Assembly (NCBI RefSeq): GCF_012241385.1
Contig: NZ_JAAVXB010000006.1
Coordinates: 124,001 to 188,000, forward strand
Length of the DNA stretch: 64,000 bases
Source: Solimonas marina
GTDB lineage: Bacteria; Pseudomonadota; Gammaproteobacteria; Nevskiales; Nevskiaceae
Reading direction: 5' to 3'
The translations under genes and the position numbers were made by a program. The notes beneath the pieces were generated by a model. It saw nothing but the letters and a program-made list of their open reading frames with translations, did no database searches and had not been told where the DNA came from. Positions 21,475-34,334 of this stretch are shown here, one piece after another. Each line of letters begins with the position of its first letter. Position 1 is the stretch's first letter.

Positions 21475-22539
21475 GTGGACATCGCCATCGTCGGCGCCAA
21501 CGGCGACGTCGGCCGGCAGCTTGCCGTGCAGATCGTCGGCCGCCGCCTGCTCACGCCGCGCGCCCGCTTACAGCTGATCGGCCGCCGCGGCGGCGCCAGC
21601 GAACGCGCGCTGCACGGCCTGCGCGCCGATCTTTATGACGCCTTCGCCGAAATCACGCCGGAGATCGACGTCGGCCTCGCGCCCGAAGACGTCGCCGCCG
21701 ACCTCATTTTGTTCGCCGCCGGCGCAACACCGGCCGCGTCGCCGCATGGCTCGGTCGATCGCCGCGAGCTGGCCAAGACCAATCGCGCGGTGTTCGAGTC
21801 CTACGCGCGTTCGCTCGCACAGCGCGGCCACGGTGAGGAAATCGTCGTCGTCGTCACCAACCCGGTCGAACTCGGCGTATCGGTGTTCGCGCGCCACCTC
21901 GACCCGCACCGCGTGATCGGCATGGGCGCCTATCAGGACTCGATGCGCCTGCGCCGCGAGATCGCCACCGACCTCGGCGTGCGCCGCCAGCGCGTGCAGG
22001 CCTACGCACTCGGCGAGCACGGCGATGCGCTGGTGCCGATTCTGTCGCGCGTCTGGATTTACGGCTTCGACGATGCCGAGAACGCGCTCGCACGCGACCG
22101 CCTGCGCGGCGGCCGCAGCGTTGCCGCCTTTGCCGAACGGCTCGCCAGCGAAAAGCAGGTGCTGCGTGGCTTCCTCGCCGACAATCGCGTTGCCGAAGCC
22201 TTCCTGCACGCCGAAGCGCTGCCCGCCGATCTGCGCGCGGTGCTGATGCCGGTGCTGACGCATGTTTCCGGCGCCAAGACCGCGGTATCGACGGCGTCGG
22301 TCACCACCGAACTGGTCGAAACCATTCTGTCCGGCGGCCAGAGCGTGATTCCGGCGCAGGTCCAGCTCGGCTCGCATGACTGGTTCGGACCGCCGGGCGT
22401 GCTCGGCGTGCCGGTGATGTTCGGCCTGCGCGGCTGGTCGCGCCCGACCGATCTCGACATGGACGACGACGAACATCGCACGTTGCTCGACGTCGCCGCC
22501 CGCATCCAGCGTCAGATCGAGGACTGGAGCCGTGACTGA
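21475..22539 (+). CDS. Malate/lactate dehydrogenase-family protein, atypical substrate loop
   Basis: A 354-residue NAD(P)-dependent 2-hydroxyacid dehydrogenase homologue: GANGDVG cofactor loop at the N-terminus, Asn in VVTNPVE (129), Asp155 and Arg158 in GAYQDSMRLR, and catalytic His182 in GEHGDALVP. The mobile loop AGATPAASPHGSVDRREL lacks the first arginine of the malate signature (PRKPGM..R) though the second (about Arg96) remains, so malate may not be the substrate. GTG 21475 fits the fold start; an ATG at 21436 is an alternative. It overlaps the following ACT-like gene by 8 bases. Confidence 0.8.
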   Translation: MDIAIVGANGDVGRQLAVQIVGRRLLTPRARLQLIGRRGGASERALHGLRADLYDAFAEITPEIDVGLAPEDVAADLILFAAGATPAASPHGSVDRRELAKTNRAVFESYARSLAQRGHGEEIVVVVTNPVELGVSVFARHLDPHRVIGMGAYQDSMRLRREIATDLGVRRQRVQAYALGEHGDALVPILSRVWIYGFDDAENALARDRLRGGRSVAAFAERLASEKQVLRGFLADNRVAEAFLHAEALPADLRAVLMPVLTHVSGAKTAVSTASVTTELVETILSGGQSVIPAQVQLGSHDWFGPPGVLGVPVMFGLRGWSRPTDLDMDDDEHRTLLDVAARIQRQIEDWSRD

Positions 22540-22972
22540 ATCGAACATGCGTCATGTCGTCTACGTCGCCGAAGTCGCCGACCGGCCTGGCACCGTGCAT
22601 GCGATCGCCGCTGTCTTCGCCCATCGCGGTCTGTCGATGCGCGCGCTGATCGCCGACGCCAGTCGCCAGCCGGCGCGCATCCTCGTGCCGTTCATCGGCA
22701 GCGAGCGCCAGTGCACGATGGTCGAGCAAGTCATCGCGCGCCTGCATCACGTGCGTGATCTGCGCGTGCTGCCGGCCGACGCGCCGGAACTGCGCGCCAG
22801 CGCCGTCTGCAGCCTCGCGACACCGCCGCCGGATCTGCCCGGCATCGACATTCACGCCGCCGGTGATCGGTGGGTACTGAGCGGCAGCTACGGCGACATC
22901 GAACGGGCGATCGAACAGCTGCGTCGCGACGACACGCTGCTCGACGTCTTTCATACCGTCGCCGTGCTCTGA
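22532..22972 (+). CDS. ACT-domain-like small protein
   Basis: The 146 residues begin RHVVYVAEVADRPGTVHAIAAVFAHRGLSMRALIADAS, a classical ACT beta-alpha-beta start with the DRPGT ligand-binding turn, and continue as a probable second, more diverged ACT unit (LPGIDIHAAGDRWVLSGSYGDIERAIEQL). ACT domains bind amino acids and regulate enzymes. The 8-base overlap with the dehydrogenase-like gene suggests it is that enzyme's regulatory partner; this is inference from context. Confidence 0.7.
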   Translation: MTESNMRHVVYVAEVADRPGTVHAIAAVFAHRGLSMRALIADASRQPARILVPFIGSERQCTMVEQVIARLHHVRDLRVLPADAPELRASAVCSLATPPPDLPGIDIHAAGDRWVLSGSYGDIERAIEQLRRDDTLLDVFHTVAVL

Positions 22973-23041
22973 ACGACGCGCGGCGGCACCGGGCCGCTGC
23001 TGCCACAATAGGCGGCAGACCCATCAATGAGGAGAATACGA

Positions 23042-23818
23042 ATGGCAACCCGCCTATTCGATCTGGACGGCCGCGTGGCCATCGTCACCGGCGCATCGCG
23101 CGGCATCGGCGCCGCCACCGCGCGACTGCTGGCCGAACAGGGGGCGCACGTCGTGCTCGCATCACGCAAGGCCGCCGATCTGGAAAAAGTACGTGACGAA
23201 ATCGTCGCGTCCGGCGGCAAGGCCAGCGTCATCGCCGCCCACGCCGGCGTCAGCGCCGATCTGCACAAGCTGGTCGCCGACAGCGTCGCCGAACTCGGCC
23301 GCCTCGATATTCTCGTCAACAATGCCGCGACCAATCCGCACTTCGGCCACGTCACCGAAACGCCGATGGAAATGATCGACAAGACCGTGCAGGTCAATCT
23401 GCGCGGCTACTTCGAATTGTCGGCGCTGGCCGCCAAACAGATGAAAGGCAACGGCGGCGGCGCGATCGTCAATATCGCCAGCGTCAACGGCATCAAGCCG
23501 GGCCTGTTCCAGGGCATCTATTCGATGACCAAGGCGGCCGTCATCAACATGACGCAGTCGTTCGCCAAGGAATGCGCGCCGTGGAACGTGCGCGTCAACG
23601 CCGTGCTGCCGGGCCTGACCGAAACCAAGTTCGCCTCGGCACTGACCCAGAACGACGCCATCCTCAAACCGGCACTCGCCCACATTCCGCTCGCGCGGGT
23701 CGCACAGCCCACGGAAATCGCACCGGCCGTGCTGTACCTGGCGTCCGACGCGGCGAGCTATGTAACCGGCACCACGCTGACCGTCGACGGCGGCCTGCTC
23801 GGCTGCGGCGGGCTGTAG
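23042..23818 (+). CDS. Short-chain dehydrogenase/reductase (SDR)
   Basis: 258 residues with TGASRGIGAATA, NNAATNPHFGH, the catalytic IASVNGIKPG serine and YSMTKAA Tyr/Lys. The NPHFGH and KPGLFQGIYSMTKAA contexts are typical of the DHRS4-like/carbonyl reductase branch. ATG 23042 is preceded by GAGGAGA; an upstream ATG at 23027 would overlap that ribosome site. It is 69 bases after the ACT-like gene on the same strand. Substrate not known. Confidence 0.88.
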   Translation: MATRLFDLDGRVAIVTGASRGIGAATARLLAEQGAHVVLASRKAADLEKVRDEIVASGGKASVIAAHAGVSADLHKLVADSVAELGRLDILVNNAATNPHFGHVTETPMEMIDKTVQVNLRGYFELSALAAKQMKGNGGGAIVNIASVNGIKPGLFQGIYSMTKAAVINMTQSFAKECAPWNVRVNAVLPGLTETKFASALTQNDAILKPALAHIPLARVAQPTEIAPAVLYLASDAASYVTGTTLTVDGGLLGCGGL

Positions 23819-23924
23819 CGAACCGCGAGGTCGAAAAGCGCGTTAACCGCAGATTTCGCGGATGAAAATGCCGCGATCGGTTGTGGTCCCGTCGAGACGG
23901 GTCGGGATTGCGCTGGCGGATCGA

Positions 23925-23987
23925 GGTCGCGGCTTGCGCCGCGCCTGGAGACGGCTCGGTCTTGTAGGCGCGGCGCGAACCGCGACC
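23925..23987. repeat. REP-like inverted repeat, 22-base arms
   Basis: The left arm (23925-23946, starting GGTCGCGGCTTGCGCC) and the complement of the right arm (23966-23987) agree at 20 of 22 positions around a 19-base loop. With its flanking GTA the right arm reads GTAGGCGCGGCGCGAACCGC, close to the elements at 6239-6304. It lies between the convergent SDR and qorA genes, 8 bases after the qorA stop, and could serve as a bidirectional terminator. Confidence 0.65.
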
Positions 23988-23994
23988 GCGGCAC

Positions 23995-24975
23995 CTACGG
24001 CAGCAACACCGTCGCGCCGGTCGTCTTGCGTGCTTCGAGGTCGCGGTGCGCCTGTGCAGCATCGCGCAGCGCATAGGTCTGGCCGATGTTGATGCGCACC
24101 GCGCCGGAGGCGACGACGTCGAACAGCGCCTGCGCGCTGGCCTCCAGTTCGGCGCGCGTGGCGATGTAGTCGAATAGCGTCGGGCGTGTGACGAACAGCG
24201 AACCGCGCGCCGATAGCATGGCCGGCGCGAACGGTTCGACCGCACCCGAGGCATTGCCGAAGCTGACCATCAAGCCGCGGCGCGCCAGGCTGTCGAGCGA
24301 ACCGACAAAGGTGTCGCGACCGACGCCGTCGTAGACCACCGGCACGCCCTCGCCGCCGGTCAGTTCACGAACTTTCCTGGCGACGTCTTCGTGGCGATAG
24401 TCGATGACATGTGTGCAGCCGTGAGCGCGGGCGATCGCCGCTTTCTCCGGGCCGCCAGCGGTGCCGATCACGGTGACGCCGAGGTGGCGCAGCCATTGCG
24501 CGGCGATCAGGCCAACGCCACCGGCCGCGGCGTGCAGCAACACCGTTTGCCCGGCCTGGACCGGATACAGGCGGCGGATCAGATATTCGACGGTCGTGCC
24601 TTGCAGCATCATCGCCGCCGCAGTGCGCTCGTCGATCGCCGGCGGCAGCTTGACCAGCACGCGCGCCGGCATCACCCGCGCCTCGGCATACGCACCGAGC
24701 GGACCGGACGCATAGGCAACACGATCGCCGACCGTCAGACCTTCGACGCCCTCGCCGACCGCCAGAATCTCACCCGCACCCTCCGAGCCGATACCGCTCG
24801 GCAGCGGCGCCTTGTACAGACCGCTGCGATAGTAGGTGTCGATGAAGTTCAGACCCACCGCCGTCTGCCGCACCAGCGCCTCGCCGGCACCGGGCGTGCC
24901 GAGCGTCTGCTGGTCCCAGATCAGCTTGTCGGGACCACCCGTTTCGTGGATGCGGATCTGGCCGGTCTTCATCAT
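23995..24975 (-). CDS. qorA: NADPH:quinone oxidoreductase, zinc-free MDR family
   Basis: 326 residues of the zeta-crystallin/QOR branch: ETGGPDKLIW at the start, NFIDTYYRSGLYKAPLPSGIGSEGAGE, a nucleotide-binding AAAGGVGLIAAQWLRHLG, and no structural-zinc cysteines. It reduces quinones or enals with NADPH. Its ATG is locked to the glgA stop (ATGA overlap), so it is translated with glycogen synthase, an uncommon association. A second ATG follows immediately. Confidence 0.92.
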   Translation of the reverse strand: MMKTGQIRIHETGGPDKLIWDQQTLGTPGAGEALVRQTAVGLNFIDTYYRSGLYKAPLPSGIGSEGAGEILAVGEGVEGLTVGDRVAYASGPLGAYAEARVMPARVLVKLPPAIDERTAAAMMLQGTTVEYLIRRLYPVQAGQTVLLHAAAGGVGLIAAQWLRHLGVTVIGTAGGPEKAAIARAHGCTHVIDYRHEDVARKVRELTGGEGVPVVYDGVGRDTFVGSLDSLARRGLMVSFGNASGAVEPFAPAMLSARGSLFVTRPTLFDYIATRAELEASAQALFDVVASGAVRINIGQTYALRDAAQAHRDLEARKTTGATVLLP

Positions 24976-26432
24976 GCCTTGCTCGTCGTGATGGCGGGCC
25001 GGGCAGCATACAGATCGAGATAGGCACGTGCCGAACCGCCCCAGGAAAAATCACGGGCCATGCCGGTGGCGCGCAGCTGCGCGCGCGTCGCGGCGGCGTC
25101 GAACAATTCCAGCCCGCGACGTACGCCGTACAACAGGCCACCGACGTCGGCATCGTTGAACTGCACGCCGGTCGCGGTACCGGCCGCGAGCGTCAATGGG
25201 GTGGCATCGACCACGGTGTCGGCCAGACCACCGGTCCGGCGCACGACCGGGATCGCGCCATAGCGCTGCGCATACATCTGGTTGAGGCCACAGGGTTCGA
25301 AGCGCGACGGCATCAGCTGTAGATCGGCAGCGGCATTGAAGCGATGCGCGAGACGTTCGTCGTGCGCCAGCCGCAGGCCCACACGTCCGGCCGGCGCGTT
25401 GGCCGCAAAGCGCCTGAGCCCGTCCTCCAGATGCGCCTCGCCATTCGCCAGAATCGCGTACTGCGCCGGCAGCGCCAGCAGTTCGCTCGCGGCAGCGATG
25501 ATCAGATCGGCGCCCTTCTGTTCGGCGAGCCGGCCGATGAAAACGATCAGCGGCCAGTCGCCCGGCGCCAGTCCCAGTTCGGCCTGTAGCAGGTATTTGT
25601 TGGCCGCCTTGCCGATCGCGACATCGGCTGCGCTGTAATGCCGGTCGATCAGCGCGTCGGTCGCCGGGTCCCAGCTGCGCTCGTCGATACCGTTGACGAT
25701 GCCGTGCAACACCCCGCGACGCCAGCGCAGCACGCCGTCAAATCCGCAGCCATAGGCCGGCGTCTGGATTTCCTCGGCGTAGCTGGGACTGACCGTGGTG
25801 ATCACATCGGCGTAGACCAGGCCGGCCTTCATGCACGACGCGCGCCCCCAGAACTCCAGGCCGTCCATCGACCACCAGCGTGGTGGCAGCTTCAGCGCAT
25901 CGAACTGTGTGCGCTCGAAGCTGCCCTGATACGCCAGATTGTGGATGGTGTAGACGATACGCGGGCGTACGGCTTGCTCGTGCAACCAGGCGGCGGCCAG
26001 CGCGCTCTGCCAGTCATGGAGATGAGCGACATCGGCCACGAAGCCCGTGTCACGGTCCAGGCCCAGCGCCAACTCGCGCACCGCCACGCAGAATGCCGAG
26101 AAGCGCAGCATGTTGTCGACGAACTCGCGGCCGTCCGGCGCCCGGTACGGATCACCGTCACGCTCGAACAAGGCCGCGTTGCAGATCAGATAGACCGGCA
26201 GTCCATCCGGTAATTCGCCGCTAACGATTTCGAGCGGCTGGGCATGCGCATCTAAACGACCGATCAATTTTGGCTTGTGCAAGCGCTCGCGAAGGCCGCG
26301 ATAGCCGGGAATGGCGACGCGCGCATCATGCCCCAGCACTCGCTGAGCCGACGGCAGGGCACCGACCACATCAGCCAGACCACCCGTCTTGGCCAGGGGC
26401 TGACATTCGGATGCAGCATGCAGAATCTTCAT
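24972..26432 (-). CDS. glgA: Glycogen synthase (ADP-glucose)
   Basis: GT5 enzyme adding glucose from ADP-glucose to alpha-1,4-glucan; 486 residues. KTGGLADVVG (Lys15) binds ADP-glucose; HLHDWQSALAAAWL and the C-terminal RFEPCGLNQMYAQRYGAIPVVR with TGGLADTV are the other synthase signatures. AAAGG is 6 bases before the ATG. It is divergent from glgC across about 240 bases, so synthesis genes share a control region, and it overlaps qorA. Confidence 0.96.
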   Translation of the reverse strand: MKILHAASECQPLAKTGGLADVVGALPSAQRVLGHDARVAIPGYRGLRERLHKPKLIGRLDAHAQPLEIVSGELPDGLPVYLICNAALFERDGDPYRAPDGREFVDNMLRFSAFCVAVRELALGLDRDTGFVADVAHLHDWQSALAAAWLHEQAVRPRIVYTIHNLAYQGSFERTQFDALKLPPRWWSMDGLEFWGRASCMKAGLVYADVITTVSPSYAEEIQTPAYGCGFDGVLRWRRGVLHGIVNGIDERSWDPATDALIDRHYSAADVAIGKAANKYLLQAELGLAPGDWPLIVFIGRLAEQKGADLIIAAASELLALPAQYAILANGEAHLEDGLRRFAANAPAGRVGLRLAHDERLAHRFNAAADLQLMPSRFEPCGLNQMYAQRYGAIPVVRRTGGLADTVVDATPLTLAAGTATGVQFNDADVGGLLYGVRRGLELFDAAATRAQLRATGMARDFSWGGSARAYLDLYAARPAITTSKA

Positions 26433-26671
26433 CGCGGCCTTTGGTTCGAAATGTGCATGGCGGTGCCATGCGGTGCTTGGACTAGTGTAGGCGGTGACGA
26501 TGAATTCGAAGTGAGGGGGAACGAGTTCACGACGCCTTCAGATGACGCCCGTCACAATGCAAACGTGGGGCATGAATCAAGATGAGGCTTGACGGTGCCA
26601 TGGAAGGTACCGGTCGCTGTACCCGCGACGTCGATCGATGCAGCGGGAATCCCAAGATGGAGAGCGGCAGC

Positions 26672-27931
26672 ATGAGCGGCACTTCCCGCGATACGCGTTT
26701 CGTCAGCCGGTTGACGCGTGAAACCCTGGCATTGGTCATGGCCGGAGGGCGCGGCTCTCGCCTCATGCAGCTCACCGCCGCACGCGCCAAACCGGCGGTG
26801 CCGTTCGGCGGCAAGTTCCGCATCATCGACTTCACGCTATCCAACTGCATCAATAGCGGCATCCGCCGCGTCGGCGTGCTCACCCAGTACAAGAGCAATT
26901 CGCTGATCCGGCCGTTGCAGCTGGGCTGGAGCTTTCTGCGCGGACAGTTCGGCGAGTTCGTCGAGTTGCTGCCGGCCGAGCAGCGCTCCGACATTCCGTC
27001 CTGGTATTCGGGCACGGCCGATGCCGTCTATCAGAACATCGACTTCATCCTCGAGCACCAGCCCGCCTATGTGCTGATTCTCGCCGGCGATCACATCTAC
27101 AAGATGGACTACGGTCGCATGCTCGCCCACCACGCCAGCACCGGCGCCAAGCTCACCGTCGGCTGCCTCGAAGTGCCGATCGCCGAGGCGACCGCCTTCG
27201 GCGTCATGGACATTGATGAGAACACCCGCGTCGTGCGCTTCGACGAAAAGCCGCGGCAACCCCGACCGATGCCGGGCAAGCCCGGTAGCGCGCTGGCCAG
27301 CATGGGCATCTACGTCTTCGACGCGATGTTTCTGCTCAACTGGCTGAAGCGCGATGCCGGGCTCGCCCATTCCAGCCATGACTTCGGCAAGGACGTGGTG
27401 CCGTCGGCGATCGAGGATGGCGCCGTCTACGCCTATGAGCTGACCGATCTGTACGACTATACGAAGCAAGGCTATTGGCGCGACGTCGGCACCGTCGACG
27501 CCTACTGGAAAGCCAATCTCGAACTGATCGACGTCACCCCCGAGCTCAACCTGTACGACGAGGACTGGCCGATCTGGACGCACACGCCGCATGCACCACC
27601 CGCCAAGTTCGTGTTCGACGAGCCGAATCGCCGCGGCTGCGCGACGGACTCCATCGTCAGCGGTGGCTGCATCGTCTCCGGCGCCCAGGTCAACCGCAGC
27701 GTGCTGTTCTCCGACACACGCGTCGACACCGGCAGCGAGATCAGCGAGAGCCTGTTGCTGCCCGGCGTGCGCGTCGGCCACGACTGTCGCATCCGCAAGG
27801 CGATCATCGATGAGGGCTGCGTCATCCCCGACGGCACGGTGATCGGCGAGCACCGTGAGCGCGACAGCCAGCTGTTTCACGTCAGCGATGGCGGCGTGAC
27901 GCTGGTGACACGCGAGATGCTGCGAGCCTGA
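26672..27931 (+). CDS. glgC: Glucose-1-phosphate adenylyltransferase (ADP-glucose pyrophosphorylase)
   Basis: Makes ADP-glucose from ATP and glucose-1-phosphate, the committed step of glycogen synthesis. 419 residues: [20 protein letters not shown] (nucleotide site), [32 protein letters not shown] (substrate lysine) and a C-terminal left-handed beta-helix repeat region ([22 protein letters not shown]). ATG 26672 has GGAGAG about 9 bases upstream; ATG 26657 is an alternative. It heads glgC-glgB-glgX-treZ-malQ. Confidence 0.95.
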   Translation: MSGTSRDTRFVSRLTRETLALVMAGGRGSRLMQLTAARAKPAVPFGGKFRIIDFTLSNCINSGIRRVGVLTQYKSNSLIRPLQLGWSFLRGQFGEFVELLPAEQRSDIPSWYSGTADAVYQNIDFILEHQPAYVLILAGDHIYKMDYGRMLAHHASTGAKLTVGCLEVPIAEATAFGVMDIDENTRVVRFDEKPRQPRPMPGKPGSALASMGIYVFDAMFLLNWLKRDAGLAHSSHDFGKDVVPSAIEDGAVYAYELTDLYDYTKQGYWRDVGTVDAYWKANLELIDVTPELNLYDEDWPIWTHTPHAPPAKFVFDEPNRRGCATDSIVSGGCIVSGAQVNRSVLFSDTRVDTGSEISESLLLPGVRVGHDCRIRKAIIDEGCVIPDGTVIGEHRERDSQLFHVSDGGVTLVTREMLRA

Positions 27932-28085
27932 GCGGTGCGACACGTCCCGCGATCCGCAGCGCTCGCACTGCAGGCATTCATCGACGAGCCGGCCACCTTG
28001 CGGATCATGCATAGACCGCTCCCATTGCACGGCCCGGCCGGCGCATCGGTAGAGCGCGCCAGCCCATCAGATTGGAGCATGCTCG

Positions 28086-30314
28086 ATGTCTGCCATGACG
28101 GTGATGCGCATGCGTGAGCCGCCGGCGCTCGAACTGGATGCCCTGACGCTGGCGGCGCTGGTCGACGGCCACTGCGACGATCCATTCGCCGTACTCGGCC
28201 CGCATTCGATAGGCGCCGGCCGTGTGCGGATTCGCTGCTATCTGCCTCAGGCCGAAGCCGTGGACGTGCTGGCGCGCGAAGACGGCCGCTTGCTGAGCAC
28301 GCTGCAGCCGTTACAAGTGCCGGGTTTGTACGCCGGCCATATCGGCGCCGGGCAAGCTTACCGGCTGCGCATTCGCTGGCCGGGCGACAGCCTGCAGGAA
28401 ACCGAAGACCCCTACGCGTTCGGTCCGTTGCTCAGCGACTTTGACCTGTATCTGATCGGCGAAGGCAGCCATCGCGAACTCGGTCGCTGCCTTGGCGCAC
28501 AAGCGTTGACCGTCGACGGGGTGCCTGGCGTGCGCTTTGCGGTCTGGGCGCCGAACGCTCGACGCGTGTCGGTGGTGGGCGACTTCAACAGCTGGGACGG
28601 CCGCCGTCATTCCATGCGGGTGCGACGCCCCTCCGGTGTCTGGGAAATCTTCGTCCCGCATCTGCAGCCGGGCAGCGTCTACAAATACGAAATCCTCGGG
28701 CCGCAGGGCCTGTTGCCGCTGAAGGCCGATCCGGTCGCCCTGCAGTCGCAGGTGGCGCCGATGACCGCGTCGATCGTCGCCGAACCGCAGCCGTTCGCAT
28801 GGACCGACGACGGCTGGCTGCAATCGCGCCGTGAACGCGCCGCGGTGTCGGCGCCGCTGTCGATCTACGAAGTCCATGCCGGCTCATGGCGTCGTCGCTG
28901 GGATGCAGGGCATTCGTCGCTGAGCTGGGACGAGCTGGGCGATCAGCTGATTGCGTATGTTGCCGAGCTCGGTTTCACGCACATCGAGCTGCTGCCGGTG
29001 ATGTCGCACCCGTTCGGCGGCTCCTGGGGCTACCAGCCGCTGGGCCTGTTCGCGCCGCAGGCATCGTTCGGCACACCGGACGCGTTCCGCCGCTTCGTCG
29101 ACCGCGCGCACCAGGCCGGCATCGGCGTCATCCTCGACTGGGTGCCGGCGCACTTCCCGACCGACGAACACGGCCTGGCGCGCTTCGACGGCACCGCGCT
29201 GTACGAGCACGAAGATCCGCGCGAAGGCTTTCACCAGGACTGGAACACGCTGATCTACAACCTCGGCCGCCGCGAGGTCCATGGCTTCATGCTGGCCAGC
29301 GCGCTGCACTGGATCGAGCATTACCACATCGACGGCCTGCGCGTGGACGCCGTCGCCTCGATGCTCTATCGCGATTATTCGCGACAACCCGGCGAGTGGA
29401 TTCCGAACCGCTATGGCGGGCGCGAAAATCTCGAGAACGTCGACTTCCTGCGTCACCTCAATACCGTGGTCGGCGACCGCTGTCCCGGCGTGCTGATGAT
29501 CGCCGAGGAGTCGACCGCCTGGCCCGGCGTCACGCGGCCGGCGCACGACGGCGGTCTCGGCTTCACCTACAAGTGGAACATGGGCTGGATGCACGACACG
29601 CTGCACTACATGCGCAGCGACCCGGTGCATCGCCGCTATCACCACAACCAGATCACCTTCGGCCTGGTCTACGCGTTTTCCGAGCATTTCGTCCTGCCGC
29701 TGTCGCACGACGAAGTCGTACACGGCAAGGGCTCACTGATCGGCAAGATGCCCGGCGACGATTGGCAGCGCTACGCCAATTTACGTGCGTACTACGCTTT
29801 CATGTGGTCGCACCCCGGCAAGAAGCTGCTGTTCATGGGCGGCGAACTTGCGCAACAGCGCGAATGGGATCACGACACCCAGCTCGACTGGGCGGCATTG
29901 CGTGATCCACGGCACGCTGGCATGCAGCGACTGATCGGCGATCTCAACCGGCTCTATCGCGAAACACCCGCCCTGCATAAAAAAGACGGCGACGGCGCAG
30001 GCTTTCACTGGCTGATCGGCGACGACGCCGGCAACAGCGTGTTCGCTTACGTACGCTACGGCAGCGACGCGCAACCGCCGCTGATCGCCATCTGCAATTT
30101 CACGCCGGTGCCGCGCAACGGCTACCGTGTCGGCGTGCCGCGCAGCGGTCGCTGGCGCGAAGTCTTGAACACCGACTCGCAACATTACGACGGCAGTGGC
30201 AGCGGCAACCTCGGCATGCTCAATGCCGCGCCGCAGCCGTCGCATGGTCAGCCCTTCTCTGTGCAGCTGATGCTGCCGCCGTTGGCGGTGGTATGGCTGC
30301 GGCACGAACCCTGA
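28086..30314 (+). CDS. glgB: 1,4-alpha-glucan branching enzyme
   Basis: GH13_9 enzyme that creates alpha-1,6 branches; 742 residues. An N-terminal unit (to about 130) and a CBM48 module ([20 protein letters not shown]) precede the catalytic barrel, which has the nucleophile in [17 protein letters not shown] and the acid in [11 protein letters not shown], plus [15 protein letters not shown] lies about 10 bases before the ATG. It is 154 bases after glgC and 7 before glgX. Confidence 0.97.
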   Translation: MSAMTVMRMREPPALELDALTLAALVDGHCDDPFAVLGPHSIGAGRVRIRCYLPQAEAVDVLAREDGRLLSTLQPLQVPGLYAGHIGAGQAYRLRIRWPGDSLQETEDPYAFGPLLSDFDLYLIGEGSHRELGRCLGAQALTVDGVPGVRFAVWAPNARRVSVVGDFNSWDGRRHSMRVRRPSGVWEIFVPHLQPGSVYKYEILGPQGLLPLKADPVALQSQVAPMTASIVAEPQPFAWTDDGWLQSRRERAAVSAPLSIYEVHAGSWRRRWDAGHSSLSWDELGDQLIAYVAELGFTHIELLPVMSHPFGGSWGYQPLGLFAPQASFGTPDAFRRFVDRAHQAGIGVILDWVPAHFPTDEHGLARFDGTALYEHEDPREGFHQDWNTLIYNLGRREVHGFMLASALHWIEHYHIDGLRVDAVASMLYRDYSRQPGEWIPNRYGGRENLENVDFLRHLNTVVGDRCPGVLMIAEESTAWPGVTRPAHDGGLGFTYKWNMGWMHDTLHYMRSDPVHRRYHHNQITFGLVYAFSEHFVLPLSHDEVVHGKGSLIGKMPGDDWQRYANLRAYYAFMWSHPGKKLLFMGGELAQQREWDHDTQLDWAALRDPRHAGMQRLIGDLNRLYRETPALHKKDGDGAGFHWLIGDDAGNSVFAYVRYGSDAQPPLIAICNFTPVPRNGYRVGVPRSGRWREVLNTDSQHYDGSGSGNLGMLNAAPQPSHGQPFSVQLMLPPLAVVWLRHEP

Positions 30315-30321
30315 ACGCTCC

Positions 30322-32531
<2,210 letters not shown>

Positions 32532-32535
<4 letters not shown>

Positions 32536-34334
32536 CGCGCGCCGCCTACCCGCTGCCGTTCGGTGCCACCGTGCTCGACGAACGGCGCACGCGCTTTCGC
32601 ATCTGGGCGCCAGATGAAGCGCAGCTGCAGCTGGAGATCGAAGGACAGCCGCCGCAGCCGATGACGCGCAGCGACGATGGCTGGTTCGAGGCTTATGGAT
32701 CTTGCGGCGCCGGCGCGTGCTATCACTACCGCCTCGACAACGGCGTGGCGGTACCGGATCCGGCTTCACGCGCGCAGGCCGATGACGTGCACGGCGACAG
32801 CGTCGTCATCGATCCGCGCGATTACGATTGGCAGCACCCGCAGTGGCAAGGTCGGCCGTGGCACGAAACGGTGCTCTACGAATTGCACCCCGGCGCCTGC
32901 GGCGGCTTTCGCGGCATCATCGAGCGCCTGCCGGCACTCGCCGCGCTGGGCATCACCGCGATCGAGCTGATGCCGGTCAACGACTTTCCGGGCGCGCGCA
33001 ACTGGGGCTACGACGGCGTGCTGCCGTATGCGCCTGACGCGGTCTACGGCGCGCCGCATGATTTCAAGCAATTGATCGACACTGCGCACGGTCTCGGGCT
33101 GTCGGTCTTCCTCGATGTGGTCTACAACCACTTCGGCCCCGACGGCGCCTATCTGCACGCCTACGCACCCCGCTTCTTTCGTGAAGACCGGCACACGCCG
33201 TGGGGCGCGGCGATCGATTTTCGTCGGCCGCAGGTGCGCGACTACTTCATCTACAACGCGCTGTACTGGCTACACGAATATCGCCTCGACGGCCTGCGCT
33301 TCGATGCCGTGCATGCGATCGAGGACGATGGCTTTCTCGCCGAAATGGTCCAGCGCATCCGCGCCACGATCGCGCCGCACCGGCATGTTCATCTGGTACT
33401 GGAAAACGAGGACAACCGCGCCGAGCTGCTCGGCGGCGACCGCTACGACGCGCAGTGGAACGACGATGCACACAACGCCCTGCATGTGCTCCTGACCGGC
33501 GAGCATGAAGGCTATTACCTGAGCTACGCCGAACGTCCGGCCGACCAGCTCGCGCGCGTGCTCGCCGAAGGCTTTTGCTATCAAGGCGAGCCGATGCCGT
33601 CGCTCGACGGCAAGCCGCGCGGCTCACCGAGTGGGCGGTTGCCACCGACGTCTTTCGTCTTCTTCCTGCAGAACCATGACCAGATTGGCAATCGCGCCTT
33701 CGGTCAGCGTCTGATCGAACTCGCCGATCCGCAGGCGCTGCGGGCCGCCACGCTGCTGCAGCTGCTATGCCCGCAAATCCCGCTGTTGTTCATGGGTGAG
33801 GAATGGGGAACGCGTACCCCATTTCTGTTCTTCACCGATCACAACGCCGAGCTGGCGCCCAAAGTCACCGCCGGCCGCCGCCGCGAATTCGCGCGCTTCT
33901 CGGCATTCAGCGATCCCGCGCAACGCGAACGCATCCCCGACCCGAACGATCCGCTGAGCTTTCACCACTCCGTGCCCGACGCCCGCGAGAGCGCACACGG
34001 CGATCACGCCGACTGGCTGGCCTGGTATCGCCAGCTGCTACAGCTGCGCCACGCGCAACTCATTCCTCGACTGGTGGGTGCGCGTGCGCGGCGCGCGGAC
34101 GCACTCGGCAGCCACGCGGTCGCTGCGCAGTGGACGCTGGGTGATGGCGCACTGCTGACGATCGTCGCCAACATCGGCGCCGACGCAGCGCCGGTCGCAT
34201 GGCCGGTCGAAGGACACCCCTTGATCGAAACCCGCGACGGGGTCGCGTCCGCCGTCGTCAACACGGGCAGCATGCCCGGCCTCAGCGCATGTGCCTGTCT
34301 GTTGCTGCCTGACTCCCGCGGAGACTCCGAATGA
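32532..34334 (+). CDS. treZ: Malto-oligosyltrehalose trehalohydrolase
   Basis: GH13_10 enzyme that cuts trehalose from maltooligosyltrehalose; 600 residues. The N-terminal E-set region (TRFRIWAPDEAQLQLEIEG) is followed by YELHPGACGGFRGIIERLP, DVVYNHFGPDGAYLHAY, the nucleophile in DGLRFDAVHAIEDD, the acid in LVLENEDNRAELLGG and LFMGEEWGTRTPFLFFTDH, which is very characteristic of TreZ. Overlaps of 4 bases on both sides place it firmly in the glycogen operon. Its partner TreY is not in the window. Confidence 0.94.

Noticed and set aside
27932-28085. Small 60-codon frame between glgC and glgB
   Set aside because: No ribosome site and it runs into glgB in another frame; composition looks non-coding.
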